NCBI GenBank assembly: GCA_964579305.1
Contig: CAZOGY010000001.1
Coordinates: 1 to 64,000, forward strand
Source: JBCBWG01 sp964579305
GTDB taxonomy: Bacteria > Pseudomonadota > Alphaproteobacteria > Rhizobiales > Hyphomicrobiaceae
Direction of reading: 5' to 3'
DNA length: 64,000 nt
The translations under genes and the position numbers were made by a program. Under the pieces are notes generated by a model that had not been told where the DNA came from, did not search any database, and saw only the letters and a program-made list of their open reading frames with translations. Position 1 is the first letter of the stretch. Each line of letters starts with the position of its first letter. Below, one piece after another: positions 51,712-60,712 of this stretch.

Positions 51712-52964
51712 ATGACGCGGCACCAGGGGCGCGAGGCTCGCATATTACCAACGGCAAGGCCGCAGACGGAACCGGCGATACCGTCGATAGTTCAGGCGGA
51801 TCAGGATCAGGATCAGGGGCGTTCGATCCAGCGCATCCGTTCGCCTGGCCACGCGATCCGGGCAAAAAGCGCATCGGCCTGGCCCTGCAAGGGGGCGGCG
51901 CCCACGGCGCTTTCACCTGGGGCGTGATCGACAAGATCCTGGAAGACGGCCGCATCGAGATCGATGCCATATCGGGTACCAGCGCCGGCGCCATGAATGC
52001 CGTTGTGCTCGCTGCCGGGCTGGTGCGCGGTGGACCCGACCGGGCACGCGAAGAATTGGCGACGTTCTGGCGCACGGTGAGCGATGACGCCAAGGTCAGT
52101 CCGATCCAGCGTTCACTGCTGGATGTCCTGCTTTCAAACTGGAGTTTGGATTATAACCCAGCGTTAGCGGCGCTTGAGATGCTTTCACGTGTGGCATCGC
52201 CCTATCAGCTCAATCCGCTCAACTGGAATCCATTGCGCGATCTGCTGGCGCGTTCGGTCGATTTCGAAGCTGTTCATGCCTGCAACTGCATTGAATTGTA
52301 TGTCTCGGCCACGAACGTGCACACGGGACGTGCGCGCGTGTTCACGACACATGAGATCGATGCGGATGCGGTGATGGCGTCGGCATGTTTGCCGTTCCTG
52401 TTCCAGGCCGTTGAGATCGATGGGGTGCCGTACTGGGACGGCGGATACATGGGCAATCCCGTCCTGGCTCCGTTCTTTGAACGTGATACGTGCACCGATG
52501 TCCTGATCGTCCAGGTCAATCCGATTGAGCGGCCGCAGACCCCGCGCACTGCGCGAGAGATCTCGGACCGGGTCAACGAGATCTCGTTCAATGCACCGCT
52601 GTTGCGCGAACTCAAACAGGTTGAGTTCGTCAATGCCTGTTTGCGGCGCGGCGAACTGCAGGGGCTCGGCTATCGCGAAGTGTTCCTGCATCGCATCGGC
52701 GGTTGCAACGAGCTTCTCAATTACGGCGCATCCACGAAGCTGAACGCGGAGTGGGCTTTTCTCAAGCGATTGCGCGATACAGGACGCGAGGCGGCAGCAC
52801 AGTGGCTAGCTGCGCATTTTTCGGAACTTGGTTCGCGATCAACGTTGGACTTTGCAGGTGTACGGCCGCACTTCGCGCCGGAGGATCCTGTTCCCGACAA
52901 TGCGCAAGCTGTTCAGGGACGCTGCGAGCCCATCGGGAAGACTGGGCAAACCGCGGGCGCGTGA
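51708..52964 (+). CDS. Patatin-like phospholipase
   Basis: 418 residues starting in the bdhA stop (ATGA). After a low-complexity Gly/Ser/Asp N terminus of about 40 residues the patatin core begins: IGLALQGGGAHGAFTWGV (oxyanion loop), ISGTSAGAMNAV with the catalytic Ser at about 92 (G-T-S-A-G) and the late Asp in WDGGYMGNP (about 243). Serine-aspartate dyad hydrolases of this kind act on lipids. Co-transcription with bdhA suggests a role in polyhydroxybutyrate granule or storage-lipid turnover (inference). Confidence 0.88.
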   Translation: MNDAAPGARGSHITNGKAADGTGDTVDSSGGSGSGSGAFDPAHPFAWPRDPGKKRIGLALQGGGAHGAFTWGVIDKILEDGRIEIDAISGTSAGAMNAVVLAAGLVRGGPDRAREELATFWRTVSDDAKVSPIQRSLLDVLLSNWSLDYNPALAALEMLSRVASPYQLNPLNWNPLRDLLARSVDFEAVHACNCIELYVSATNVHTGRARVFTTHEIDADAVMASACLPFLFQAVEIDGVPYWDGGYMGNPVLAPFFERDTCTDVLIVQVNPIERPQTPRTAREISDRVNEISFNAPLLRELKQVEFVNACLRRGELQGLGYREVFLHRIGGCNELLNYGASTKLNAEWAFLKRLRDTGREAAAQWLAAHFSELGSRSTLDFAGVRPHFAPEDPVPDNAQAVQGRCEPIGKTGQTAGA

Positions 52965-53037
52965 TCACCGACCGGCGACCCATGGCAGGGCGGCTCTGTT
53001 TGATTTGCATGGGCAGACGAGGCCGCCGGGGCCACCG

Positions 53038-53163
53038 TTACGGATTATACAGCCCCGCAACAATTGCGGAGATCGCCACGAGTGTCAGCGCTAAAGCGCC
53101 GGCGAGTTCGACGGCACGTTTGCGGGGGCGGCCCGCCATCGCCAATCGCGTTCTTTGAAGCAT
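53038..53163 (-). CDS. Very small membrane protein (41 residues)
   Basis: Starts at ATG 53163 behind a good ribosome site (GGAGGCGTGGCG). A basic N terminus (about 18 residues) leads into one hydrophobic helix (ELAGALALTLVAISAIVAGL). No family recognised. The ribosome site and the basic-then-hydrophobic layout are the support. Confidence 0.4.
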   Translation of the reverse strand: MLQRTRLAMAGRPRKRAVELAGALALTLVAISAIVAGLYNP

Positions 53164-53283
53164 CGCCACGCCTCCATTCTCGATGCGGCGAACGTGGCGC
53201 GGTGCGCATGCTTCAGCCATTACGAATAGTGCCGCGCGGCATATGCGCTCAGATACATGGTGCGGCCTTGCGTTGGCTAAGCG

Positions 53284-53460
53284 CTAAAGCCCGCGCACGA
53301 GTGCCGCCACCGCAAGCAGGCCGTAGGCGCCCAACAGCATCCAGAACGTGGCCTGCTGCAGCATTGGCAGGGCAAGACCCAGTTCGCTCGCTACGGCCGC
53401 CGCCGCGAGCATAAGCGCCAGCAAATACGTGATAAACCCAGGCGGTTTCATGAAACCCAT
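53284..53460 (-). CDS. Very small membrane protein (58 residues)
   Basis: ATG at 53460 with AAGGAAGGA about 10 bp upstream; a second in-frame ATG is at 53451. Two hydrophobic helices (FITYLLALMLAAAAVASELG and FWMLLGAYGLLAVAALV) separated by a short loop, ending VRGL. It is not in a recognised family. It lies in the same direction as the 41-residue gene. Confidence 0.45.
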   Translation of the reverse strand: MGFMKPPGFITYLLALMLAAAAVASELGLALPMLQQATFWMLLGAYGLLAVAALVRGL

Positions 53461-53643
53461 TGGCTGGATGTCCTTCCTTCGCGGTGTGCCCCGCAGATTT
53501 TGCGCTGGGGGATCGCGCCATGGCGCTTTGCTATGATTCCGTGAGCGGCGGCGGATACAAAGGTTATGTCAGGCCGATATCGCGGTGCGCACAGCGTCTT
53601 AGCCTGTCGCGGTTTTGCATCGCCGCTGACCGAGCCCGGCGGC

Positions 53644-53964
53644 TCAGGATTGGCCGTCCAGCCAAACGCCTGTTCCCGTCATCACCACCTCGATGGCGCC
53701 TTCGGTGATCACCGGGTGACTGACGCGGACACCGACGACGGCATCGTAGCCTTGCGCGCGCGCTGACTCGGCAAGCTTTTCCTTGGCGCGTTCGAGCGTT
53801 GCGTCGAGCACCGCCTCGTAGCGGCGCATCTTGCCGCCGAAGGTGTTGGTGATGGCCTCGCGCACGTCCCTGAGGATGTTTGCGCCACTGACGGCACTGA
53901 CCGTTATGAGGTCTCCGTGACGGATGGGCGTGTGCCCGAGCGTTTCGGTGGACACGATGCGCAT
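53644..53964 (-). CDS. YbjQ/UPF0145-family protein
   Basis: 106 residues with GGAGCAAGCC before the ATG. The pattern IVSTETLGH at the start, TVSAVSGANILRDVREAITN and GGKMRRYEAVLDATLERA in the middle, and GYDAVVGVRV...VVMTGTGVWL at the end match YbjQ proteins, which form homo-oligomeric beta-rich rings. Their role is unclear, with metal binding often proposed. A stand-alone gene. Confidence 0.85.
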   Translation of the reverse strand: MRIVSTETLGHTPIRHGDLITVSAVSGANILRDVREAITNTFGGKMRRYEAVLDATLERAKEKLAESARAQGYDAVVGVRVSHPVITEGAIEVVMTGTGVWLDGQS

Positions 53965-54142
53965 GGCTTGCTCCTGGGACAGCGCGGGCGGGGCGCGGCG
54001 CGGTTGGCCGCGCGGGATCGGGACTGGGTGTTCTGGCGGCTTCGATCATTCCAGGTCCACGTGCGTTCACCTGTCATAATCGAGGCTTTTGCTGGTCGCT
54101 GCATCTTTCGGTTCAGGCGATGCCGCCGAAAGGGGATGAGCT

Positions 54143-55990
54143 TCAGGCCGTGGTGCCACTGCCGGTTTGCCCGGCCGCGACGGGGCGGTTGCGACGCCCG
54201 GCGAAGAGCACGCTGCGTAGCATCAAAAGGAGCAACAGCAAGACGATCGCGCCGGTTATGACGAGGATTGGGTGCCGGTCCCACATCAAGCGCGGGTGGA
54301 CCCTGCCGTCCCAGGTCGCCTCGATATCCTTGAAAATGCTGTCGATATCGAATGTGCCAGTCTCGCGCAGAAGCATTTCGACGGCATAGGTCTGATCACG
54401 GCTGGCGATAACGGCGTCGCGAACCGAGGACGATGCCAAGCGCTGCATTCTGGCCGGTGCAGCGGAAACCTGCTCAAGCACGTGCTTTTGGGCTTCGGGT
54501 TCCAGGCCGCCAATATAGTCAGAAAGCGCTGACAGTTCGGTTTCCGTCAGGCTCCGGCTCAACAGACGGAGGCGCGCATTATCGAGTTCGAAAAGGGCAT
54601 CGCGCGCGCGTTGCGGCAGCGCTGTGAGCCGCAGAATCGCGAGCCGGTCTTGCAGGTTCAGGAGGCGTTGCAGCGTCGTTGCGGAAAAGTCTTGCGGCTT
54701 GGCGCGATTGTGCAAGCCCAGTTCGACCACGCGCGGCAGCCGGTCTGAGGCCAGCGTTGTCCAGTCCATGGCCGTTTTGAGGGATCGGGTTTCGCGACCA
54801 ATGCGCAAGCCTTGCGGCGAAAGCGTCTGCACGGCGCGCTGCAAGCGGCCGGTTTCCAGGGCGCTTTCCACGGCCGGATCGCCGCCTTCGGCCAGGATCA
54901 GCGCCACGATTTCATCAAGCTTGGGGAGGTTTTCATCGCCCACAACGTCGAGGTATTTGCGGAATGCTGGTTTGCTTTCGGCCAGATCGAGGACTTTGTT
55001 GTGGGCGCGCTGGAAGTCCTTCCAGATCTTCAAGATTCGCTGCGATGTCTCGCGCGCGATCTGGCGCGTTTGCGCCTTGATCTGCGTCTCAATCGACTGG
55101 GCCAGTTCTTGCTGCACCTTCGCCTTGGTCTGGGGCGATTTCATTTCCTCGGCGATGATGGGCAGCATGCCGTGGCGGAAATCCCAAATGTCTTTGGCGA
55201 TGAGCGCCACCCCGATCCCGCCGGCGACGACAGAGACCAATCGGCTCAGAACCGAACCGACGAGCCGTTGGCCCAGGCGCCCTGCCATGCGCGCCAATTG
55301 ACGGCGCACCAGCAGGATCACAGCGCCGGAAATGCCGTAGGCCGATTCCTTCAAGAGTGTTGACGTTTTGACGCCGGCTGCGCCTGCGTCGCCCTCAACC
55401 TCGAACGCGGCACCGGCATCGCGGCTGACACTGCCCGCGACGGTGCTGCCATAGCGATCGCCGAGAAACAGGCGCACGCAGGTTTGGGCGGGACCGGCCG
55501 CATCGGCCGTCGTGATCACGATCGCTGCGCCGATCTGCTCGCCAACGCCGGTCGCCAAACCGGTGATGGCCTGCTTGACGGGCTCTGACCGGTAGACGCG
55601 CTCGGCGATGGCCGTTGCCAGTTCATTGGCTTTGTCGCGTGAGGCCAAAGACTGGAGCAGGCTGCCCCAACTGCTCTCACTGCGCACGCTCTCGGTGGCC
55701 GCATCAACCCGTTCGTCGATGATCCTGTCGAGATCGCCCTTGCGCCATTCATCGCGAACAACGGCGCCGTAGTCGATCTTTGCCACCCCACGCGAAAGCG
55801 CTTTGCGGGTGATGCTTTCGATGGCGGCGCGGAACTGATCGTCGCTGGTTGCTTGACAGGCTCGATAGTCGCTTTGCGCCAGGCCTGAGCTTGCGGGCGT
55901 CGCGCCCTGAGCCAGGACCGGGCTTACACTGGCAGCGGCAACCGCCAATGCGGTCACCAGACCGGTTGCTCTGTGCGATGTGGTCGTCAA
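54143..55990 (-). CDS. Large exported membrane protein of unknown function
   Basis: 615 residues. Signal-peptide-like N terminus (TGLVTALAVAAASVSPVLAQG, cleavage after about residue 28). An Ala-rich helical region follows, with Cys45 (YRACQAT) and Cys of TCVRLFLGDRYG near 170 that could form a disulfide. A hydrophobic segment near 250-275 (VVAGGIGVALIAKDIWDF), a long charged helical region (about 285-550, with QTRQIARETSQRILKIWK) and a strong C-terminal membrane helix (ILVITGAIVLLLLLLMLRSV) with a short basic tail complete it. I do not recognise the family. A periplasmic, two-anchor coiled protein is the simplest reading. Confidence 0.75.
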   Translation of the reverse strand: MTTTSHRATGLVTALAVAAASVSPVLAQGATPASSGLAQSDYRACQATSDDQFRAAIESITRKALSRGVAKIDYGAVVRDEWRKGDLDRIIDERVDAATESVRSESSWGSLLQSLASRDKANELATAIAERVYRSEPVKQAITGLATGVGEQIGAAIVITTADAAGPAQTCVRLFLGDRYGSTVAGSVSRDAGAAFEVEGDAGAAGVKTSTLLKESAYGISGAVILLVRRQLARMAGRLGQRLVGSVLSRLVSVVAGGIGVALIAKDIWDFRHGMLPIIAEEMKSPQTKAKVQQELAQSIETQIKAQTRQIARETSQRILKIWKDFQRAHNKVLDLAESKPAFRKYLDVVGDENLPKLDEIVALILAEGGDPAVESALETGRLQRAVQTLSPQGLRIGRETRSLKTAMDWTTLASDRLPRVVELGLHNRAKPQDFSATTLQRLLNLQDRLAILRLTALPQRARDALFELDNARLRLLSRSLTETELSALSDYIGGLEPEAQKHVLEQVSAAPARMQRLASSSVRDAVIASRDQTYAVEMLLRETGTFDIDSIFKDIEATWDGRVHPRLMWDRHPILVITGAIVLLLLLLMLRSVLFAGRRNRPVAAGQTGSGTTA

Positions 55991-56837
55991 GCTTTCTACT
56001 CCACCCGTTTTGCGTCACGCCTTGCACGCATCAGCCGTGTCACTCGCCCTGTGCCGATGCGCCGGCTCGTCAGCGAAAGCCAGTGGCTCTTGCCATACCA
56101 ACGCTCCGGCGCCTTAAAACGCTCCGGAGCTTTTCCAGCCGCGCTTTGGCTTGGGGACGTTGGCGCCGGGCACCGACTTGGCGTGTTCTAACGCAGTTCA
56201 CTCCCAATTTTGATGACGATCTTGCCATGCGCTGTGGCCGGAATGTTGCGGTGGCGGGGACGTGTGCTGCGTCGACACGGGCGGCGTGATCTTCGCTTTG
56301 TGCAATGAAGGTGCGACAATTTCGCAGCTCATCCTCTGTTTGTCTTTGAAATTATTGATTTTTCCAAATTGAGCATGCGCGCGGACGCCAATCGGTCACT
56401 TGCCAGGGCCGAATCCGCAGTGCATGTGGCGCGCCGATTTGGCGCCAGGGTGGTGTGTGCATCTTTTGCTGCGGTGCAGCGAGCCATGCCTCAATGAACG
56501 ATCACAGCGGGTTAGACGTAATTGTGCAGACATCGGTCGGAGGTTGGCCGGTGCATCACGCTGCACAGCACGCAAGAGGTTGCAAAACGCACGAAAACAA
56601 AACGGCCCTTAACCAGTGCACGCGCAATTTCGTGAATTCCGTAGCAACTTTCTGGAGTTACAAGCGATTGGTCAGTCGTAACGTCGCCAATCGCACCCCA
56701 GGTCGCGGGAAGACACGCAGTTGCGCTTTGTCCGTGACCAGCCGCCCCGATACGCAATCGGTTCGGCACGGTGCGGTTCGCGATGATGCAAAAGCCAGAG
56801 TTGCTCGCGGTCGGTTCGGACCGTGCAAGACCCAGAG
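55991..56837. other. Intergenic region of about 850 bp with no supported gene
   Basis: The short open frames here lack ribosome sites and have shadow-like composition. It includes a perfect GCTCCGGAGC palindrome (56121-56130) flanked by AAAAC and TTTT and an AT-rich patch around 56340-56370 that could be a promoter. No tRNA or repeat seen. Confidence 0.5.
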
Positions 56838-57779
56838 ATGAAAATGAGCCAGCAAATCTCCAGTCCAAGCTTGATGCCGGATCTGAACCTGGAAGGCGGG
56901 CGCGTTGGCGTGCTCATGCTGCACGGACTTGGCGGCACACCCGCGGAATTGCGCTATCTCGCCCAGGGTCTCAACCGGAAGGGCTTGGCCGTGGCGTGCC
57001 CGTTGCTCAAAGGGCATGGCGGGTCGGACCTGCTGTTGAACACGGCGACCTGGCCTGACTGGGTCGCTTCAGGGCGTGCGGCGTTCGCGCAGTTGGCCGA
57101 GCGCTGTGATCGCGTTGTGATCTGCGGGCAATCCGCCGGTGCGATGATCGCCATTCATTTGGCCTCGGAACTCTGCGGCCGTGAGAAGACCGGGCAAGCG
57201 GCGGCGTCGAAGCTGGCGGGGCTTGTGTTGTGCTCGCCGACGTTCTGGCCGGATGGCTGGGCCATTCCGCGCACCTTGCAAGCGTTCCGGATCGTGCAAC
57301 AGCGCTGGCTCGCCGATCTGTTCTGCTTTCATGAGCGCGCGCCCTACGGCATCAAGGACGAGCGTCTGCGGAAGTTCGTGCTGGACTCCCTGCAGCAGGA
57401 TGGCCGGCCGCTCGACGACATTTTCGGACGCCGCGGCGGGACCGTCTATGAGTTTCGCAAATTGGCCGACAAGGCACGACGCAAGCTTAAGCACATTTCG
57501 GTGCCTTCGCTGGTGTTCCACGCCCGTGATGACGACCAGGCGGCGCTAGGGAATGCGCTGCGCGTGGTGCGTGGTGTGAAGGGCCGTGTCGATCTTGTTG
57601 TGTTGGACGACAGCTATCACCTGGTGTCGCTCGATCGGCAACGCGGTGTCGTCCTCAGTGAGACAGCCCGGTTTGTCGAGCGCGTCGCCGGAGTGGTGTC
57701 CGCCGATCAAATCGCGCAGGGCGTCAGCGCTGGTGGTGGCGCTGCCGCCACCGCCACCGCAACCGTCGTCAACCAGTAG
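56838..57779 (+). CDS. Alpha/beta hydrolase, carboxylesterase type
   Basis: 313 residues from ATG 56838 (an ATG two codons later and a GTG at 56823 are alternatives). VGVLMLHGLGGTPAELRYLA is the oxyanion region, VICGQSAGAMIAIHLA (about 95-110) the nucleophile elbow, HARDDDQAALGN holds the Asp and VLDDSYHLVSLDR the His, giving a full Ser-Asp-His triad like that of Est30/monoacylglycerol-type carboxylesterases. A Gly/Ala/Thr-rich tail follows. Substrate unknown; a stand-alone gene. Confidence 0.83.
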   Translation: MKMSQQISSPSLMPDLNLEGGRVGVLMLHGLGGTPAELRYLAQGLNRKGLAVACPLLKGHGGSDLLLNTATWPDWVASGRAAFAQLAERCDRVVICGQSAGAMIAIHLASELCGREKTGQAAASKLAGLVLCSPTFWPDGWAIPRTLQAFRIVQQRWLADLFCFHERAPYGIKDERLRKFVLDSLQQDGRPLDDIFGRRGGTVYEFRKLADKARRKLKHISVPSLVFHARDDDQAALGNALRVVRGVKGRVDLVVLDDSYHLVSLDRQRGVVLSETARFVERVAGVVSADQIAQGVSAGGGAAATATATVVNQ

Positions 57780-57828
57780 GGTGGCGCTGGCGGTTGCCGG
57801 CTGCGTGCGTGGGCGGCCTGAGCTGCGG

Positions 57829-58305
57829 TCAATCGCAGCGCTCAAGGTCGGCCGGCGCCCGCTTCCAGATCAAGGTCCGCGAAAAGATCTTGAGGCCCTT
57901 GTAACCGACCACTCGCAGGCGGCGTGGGCTTTCGGCCGTGATCTGGACATCAAAGCGCTTGCCCTGCTTGGGATCATAGATCCAGCCTTCGTCCCACGAT
58001 CCATCGGACATCCGCTTCAGACCGCCGAGAACCTGAAGCCCGCAAATCGGTCTTGAGCGCTGGCCGCGTGCGGGGTTGAGCCGGTCGGTCAGCGGATTGC
58101 CATTCGCGTCCGTTGGCTTTTGCAGCCACACGATATGCCCGCAAAGGCTTTGGCCGCATTGGCTGACTTCCACCGCGCCGCGGCCGGTGTCGTCAAACCA
58201 GACGCCAGCCTCGGCGGAGCGCTCTGCGCGGGCGCTGGTTGCGGCGAGGGCCAAAGCCAGCGTGCACACGGTGAGCGACCGGCTATTCCACCCATAAAGG
58301 CTCAT
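57829..58305 (-). CDS. Exported DUF2147-family protein
   Basis: 158 residues from ATG 58305. A signal peptide (SLTVCTLALALAATSARA, cut near residue 28) precedes a small beta-barrel-like domain with GVWFDDTGRGAVEVSQCG, LCGHIVWLQKPTDANGNP and CGLQVLGGLKR, the usual features of DUF2147. Two or three cysteine pairs may form disulfides in the periplasm. The end YKGLKIFSRTLIWKRAPA is typical. Function unknown; a lipocalin-like small-molecule binder is possible. Confidence 0.82.
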   Translation of the reverse strand: MSLYGWNSRSLTVCTLALALAATSARAERSAEAGVWFDDTGRGAVEVSQCGQSLCGHIVWLQKPTDANGNPLTDRLNPARGQRSRPICGLQVLGGLKRMSDGSWDEGWIYDPKQGKRFDVQITAESPRRLRVVGYKGLKIFSRTLIWKRAPADLERCD

Positions 58306-58835
58306 GTCCAAAACTCCCACTTCGCTTGTTTTGGTTTGTGACAAATCTGAAAGATAAGGGGCCACGCATCTTGTCGATTGCTGTAAACGGCTCCAGACCC
58401 GTATTGGTGTGTGCCAGCCCAGGTTCTGGCGAAACCGGCCTTGCAAAGATCGATCCGGTTGCCGGCATTTCACCTGAACTGGAACACAGATCCCGGATGC
58501 GATTGCCATCGGATCTTATCAATTTGGCAAACGGTGTTCTGTTTTATTGCAACTCGCGCCGTTTTCGTGACATTGCGATGGTCACGCACGGGGGAGAGAG
58601 CGGATTTGCCGCGCGATTGTGATCACGCCGGGCGGTCGATGACCGCAGCGCTGCCGCAATTTAAGCGTTGAACCCGCCATCTTTGCGGAATTGGCGAGGT
58701 CATTCACCAAAAACGCCATGGCGCGACACGATGCGAAACGTCGGACCTCCGGCGTTTCAAGCGGGCAAAGCCGAAGTGTTCGGATCGAAGAATCCGAGCG
58801 GCCCGGCGCGCGAATTAACGGAGCCACTCTGCCCC
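58306..58835. other. Divergent intergenic region, 530 bp
   Basis: Lies between the DUF2147 gene (minus) and devC (plus), so it should hold both promoters. The only structure noted is a small hairpin TCGGAT (58780-58785) / ATCCGA (58792-58797), 38 bp before the devC start. A 98-codon open frame here has no ribosome site. Confidence 0.5.
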
Positions 58836-59963
58836 ATGATTTTCACACTGGCGCTTCGAAACCTGTTTCACGATCGTATGCGTTTGATTGTCACGGTCGT
58901 CGGGATCATGTTTTCGATCGTGCTCGTCGCAATCCAGCTCGGGCTTTATTCCGGCGCAAGTCGGATGATCGTTTCCATGATCGAGCGCGCGGACGCCGAT
59001 CTTTGGATTGCGGCTTACGGCACGAGTAGTTTCGAAGAATCCGGTGTTTTGACGGGGCGTGAACGGTACGCGGCGCTGTCGACGCCGGGCGTCGTCTCAG
59101 CGACGCCGCTTGTTGCATCCTTCAGCCGGTGGAAGAAGCGCAGCGGCGGCAAGCAGCTTTGCGTGATCATCGGCTCAGACCCCCGTGACGGCGGACTTGC
59201 GCCCTGGAACATCGTGTCGGGGGATCTTGCCTCCATCCAATTGCCTGACGCCGTCGCGGTCGATCAGACCTACTATGAAACGTTGGATGTGAACGGGCTG
59301 GAAGACGTTGGCGAAGTCAACGGCCAGCGGGTGCGGGTGAAAGCGCTGACGTATGGTATCCGATCGTTCACGACAAACCCCTATATCTTCACCACGCTCG
59401 ATCGCGCGCGGACGCTGTTGGATATTCCGCCGGATGGGGCCTCCTACTACCTGGTGAATATCGCCGAGGGTGCAGACGTCGAAGCTGTCCGGGCCGATCT
59501 GCAAAAACGGCTGCCCGACGTGGAGGTTATGACGCAGTCAGAATTTTCGGCGCGCAGCCTCGCGCGCTGGCTGTTTGGCACCGGTGCGGGCATTGCGTTG
59601 ATTGGTGGGACGTTGCTTGGCTCGCTGGTCGGCACGGTCATTGTGGCCCAGACGCTTTATTCCAGCACCAAGGATCATCTCAATGAGTTTGCGACGCTGC
59701 GTGCGCTTGGGTCGTCGTCGGGCTACATCCACAAAGTGATCCTGACCCAGGCGGCGCTGAGTGCGGTGCTTGGCTATGTGCTTGGCATGGCGATCGCGAT
59801 CCCAGTCATCATCCTCTCTCAAAATAGCGCGCTTCCAATCATCATGACGCCGCTGTTGGCGTTCGGCTTGTTTGCGCTCACCGTTTTCATGTGCGCGATC
59901 TCAGCCATCGCTGCGATCATGAAAGTGACGAAAATCGATCCTGCGATGGTGTTTGCGCGATGA
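58836..59963 (+). CDS. devC: DevC-type ABC exporter permease
   Basis: 375 residues from ATG 58836 (GGAG 13 bp upstream; the start is a reading of where the family begins). MIFTLALRNLFHDRMRLIV and SIVLVAIQLGLYSGASRMI are typical of FtsX/DevC permeases: an N-terminal helix, a large periplasmic domain (about 50-240) and three C-terminal helices (VFMCAISAIAAIMKVTKIDP at the end). Forms a tight operon with an ATPase and an adaptor, overlapping the ATPase start. In cyanobacteria DevBCA exports glycolipids; the substrate here is unknown. Confidence 0.86.
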   Translation: MIFTLALRNLFHDRMRLIVTVVGIMFSIVLVAIQLGLYSGASRMIVSMIERADADLWIAAYGTSSFEESGVLTGRERYAALSTPGVVSATPLVASFSRWKKRSGGKQLCVIIGSDPRDGGLAPWNIVSGDLASIQLPDAVAVDQTYYETLDVNGLEDVGEVNGQRVRVKALTYGIRSFTTNPYIFTTLDRARTLLDIPPDGASYYLVNIAEGADVEAVRADLQKRLPDVEVMTQSEFSARSLARWLFGTGAGIALIGGTLLGSLVGTVIVAQTLYSSTKDHLNEFATLRALGSSSGYIHKVILTQAALSAVLGYVLGMAIAIPVIILSQNSALPIIMTPLLAFGLFALTVFMCAISAIAAIMKVTKIDPAMVFAR

Positions 59964-60712
59964 GTGAAACGGTCATTGCCGAAGCCAAAAACGTCGTCAA
60001 AGAACTCGGCCAGGGTGCAGGCAAAGTGCGTGCACTTAAAGGTGTCGATCTGACGTTGCGGCCTGGCGAACTTACGCTTTTGATGGGGCCATCCGGCAGC
60101 GGGAAGACGACCCTGTTGTCAATCATGGGCTGCATCCTGACGCCGACAAGCGGCGTCGTCACGGTTGGCGGTACGACGACGAACGGCCTCAGCCCGGAAG
60201 AGTTGGCCGATGTGCGGCGTCAGCACATTGGCTTCATCTTCCAATCCTACAACCTGTTCCCCACGTTGAACGCCATCGAGAACGTGCGGCTTGCGCTTGA
60301 TGTGCGGGGCATGGGGTATGCTGAAACCGTGGAGCGGGCAGAACTTGCGTTGCGGGAAGTTGGCCTTGCCCATCGCCTCAAGAGCTTTCCGGGCGGGATG
60401 AGCGGCGGTGAACAGCAGCGGGTTGCGGTCGCGCGTGCGATCGCGTCGCGGCCATCACTGATCCTGGCCGACGAGCCAACGGCCGCGCTCGATAGCGAGA
60501 ATGGCCATGCCGTCATGCGGCTTTTGGCCGAGATCGCGCAGGACAAGAGCCGCGCGGTGCTTGCGGTGACGCATGATCCGCGCACTCACGCGTACGCTGA
60601 CCGCATCGTGCGCATTGAAGACGGTGAAATCATTGGTGATGAGGACCGCGCAACGGCCTCTGGTAATGTCACGCAGTACGACCTGACAAGGAAGCGTAAA
60701 CAGCATGCCTAA
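59960..60712 (+). CDS. devA: DevA-type ABC exporter ATPase
   Basis: 250 residues starting in the devC stop. Walker A LLMGPSGSGKTTLLS (about 42), Q-loop FIFQSYNLFPT, signature GGMSGGEQQRVAVARA (about 143), Walker B LILADEPTAALDS (about 166), and the H-loop AVTHDPR. LolD/MacB-like ATPase energising the DevC permease. Its last codons overlap the adaptor gene by 8 bp. Confidence 0.9.
   Translation: MSETVIAEAKNVVKELGQGAGKVRALKGVDLTLRPGELTLLMGPSGSGKTTLLSIMGCILTPTSGVVTVGGTTTNGLSPEELADVRRQHIGFIFQSYNLFPTLNAIENVRLALDVRGMGYAETVERAELALREVGLAHRLKSFPGGMSGGEQQRVAVARAIASRPSLILADEPTAALDSENGHAVMRLLAEIAQDKSRAVLAVTHDPRTHAYADRIVRIEDGEIIGDEDRATASGNVTQYDLTRKRKQHA

Noticed and set aside
56121..56130. GCTCCGGAGC palindrome with flanking A and T runs as a terminator
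   Set aside because: It has no loop, and no gene ends close to it on either strand.
56455..56841. 128-codon open frame in the gap before the alpha/beta hydrolase
   Set aside because: No ribosome site, biased composition and no family features; the opposite strand has a frame of similar length and quality.
58326..58622. 98-codon frame upstream of devC
   Set aside because: Starts with TTG without a ribosome site and shows no domain or membrane pattern; more likely promoter region.
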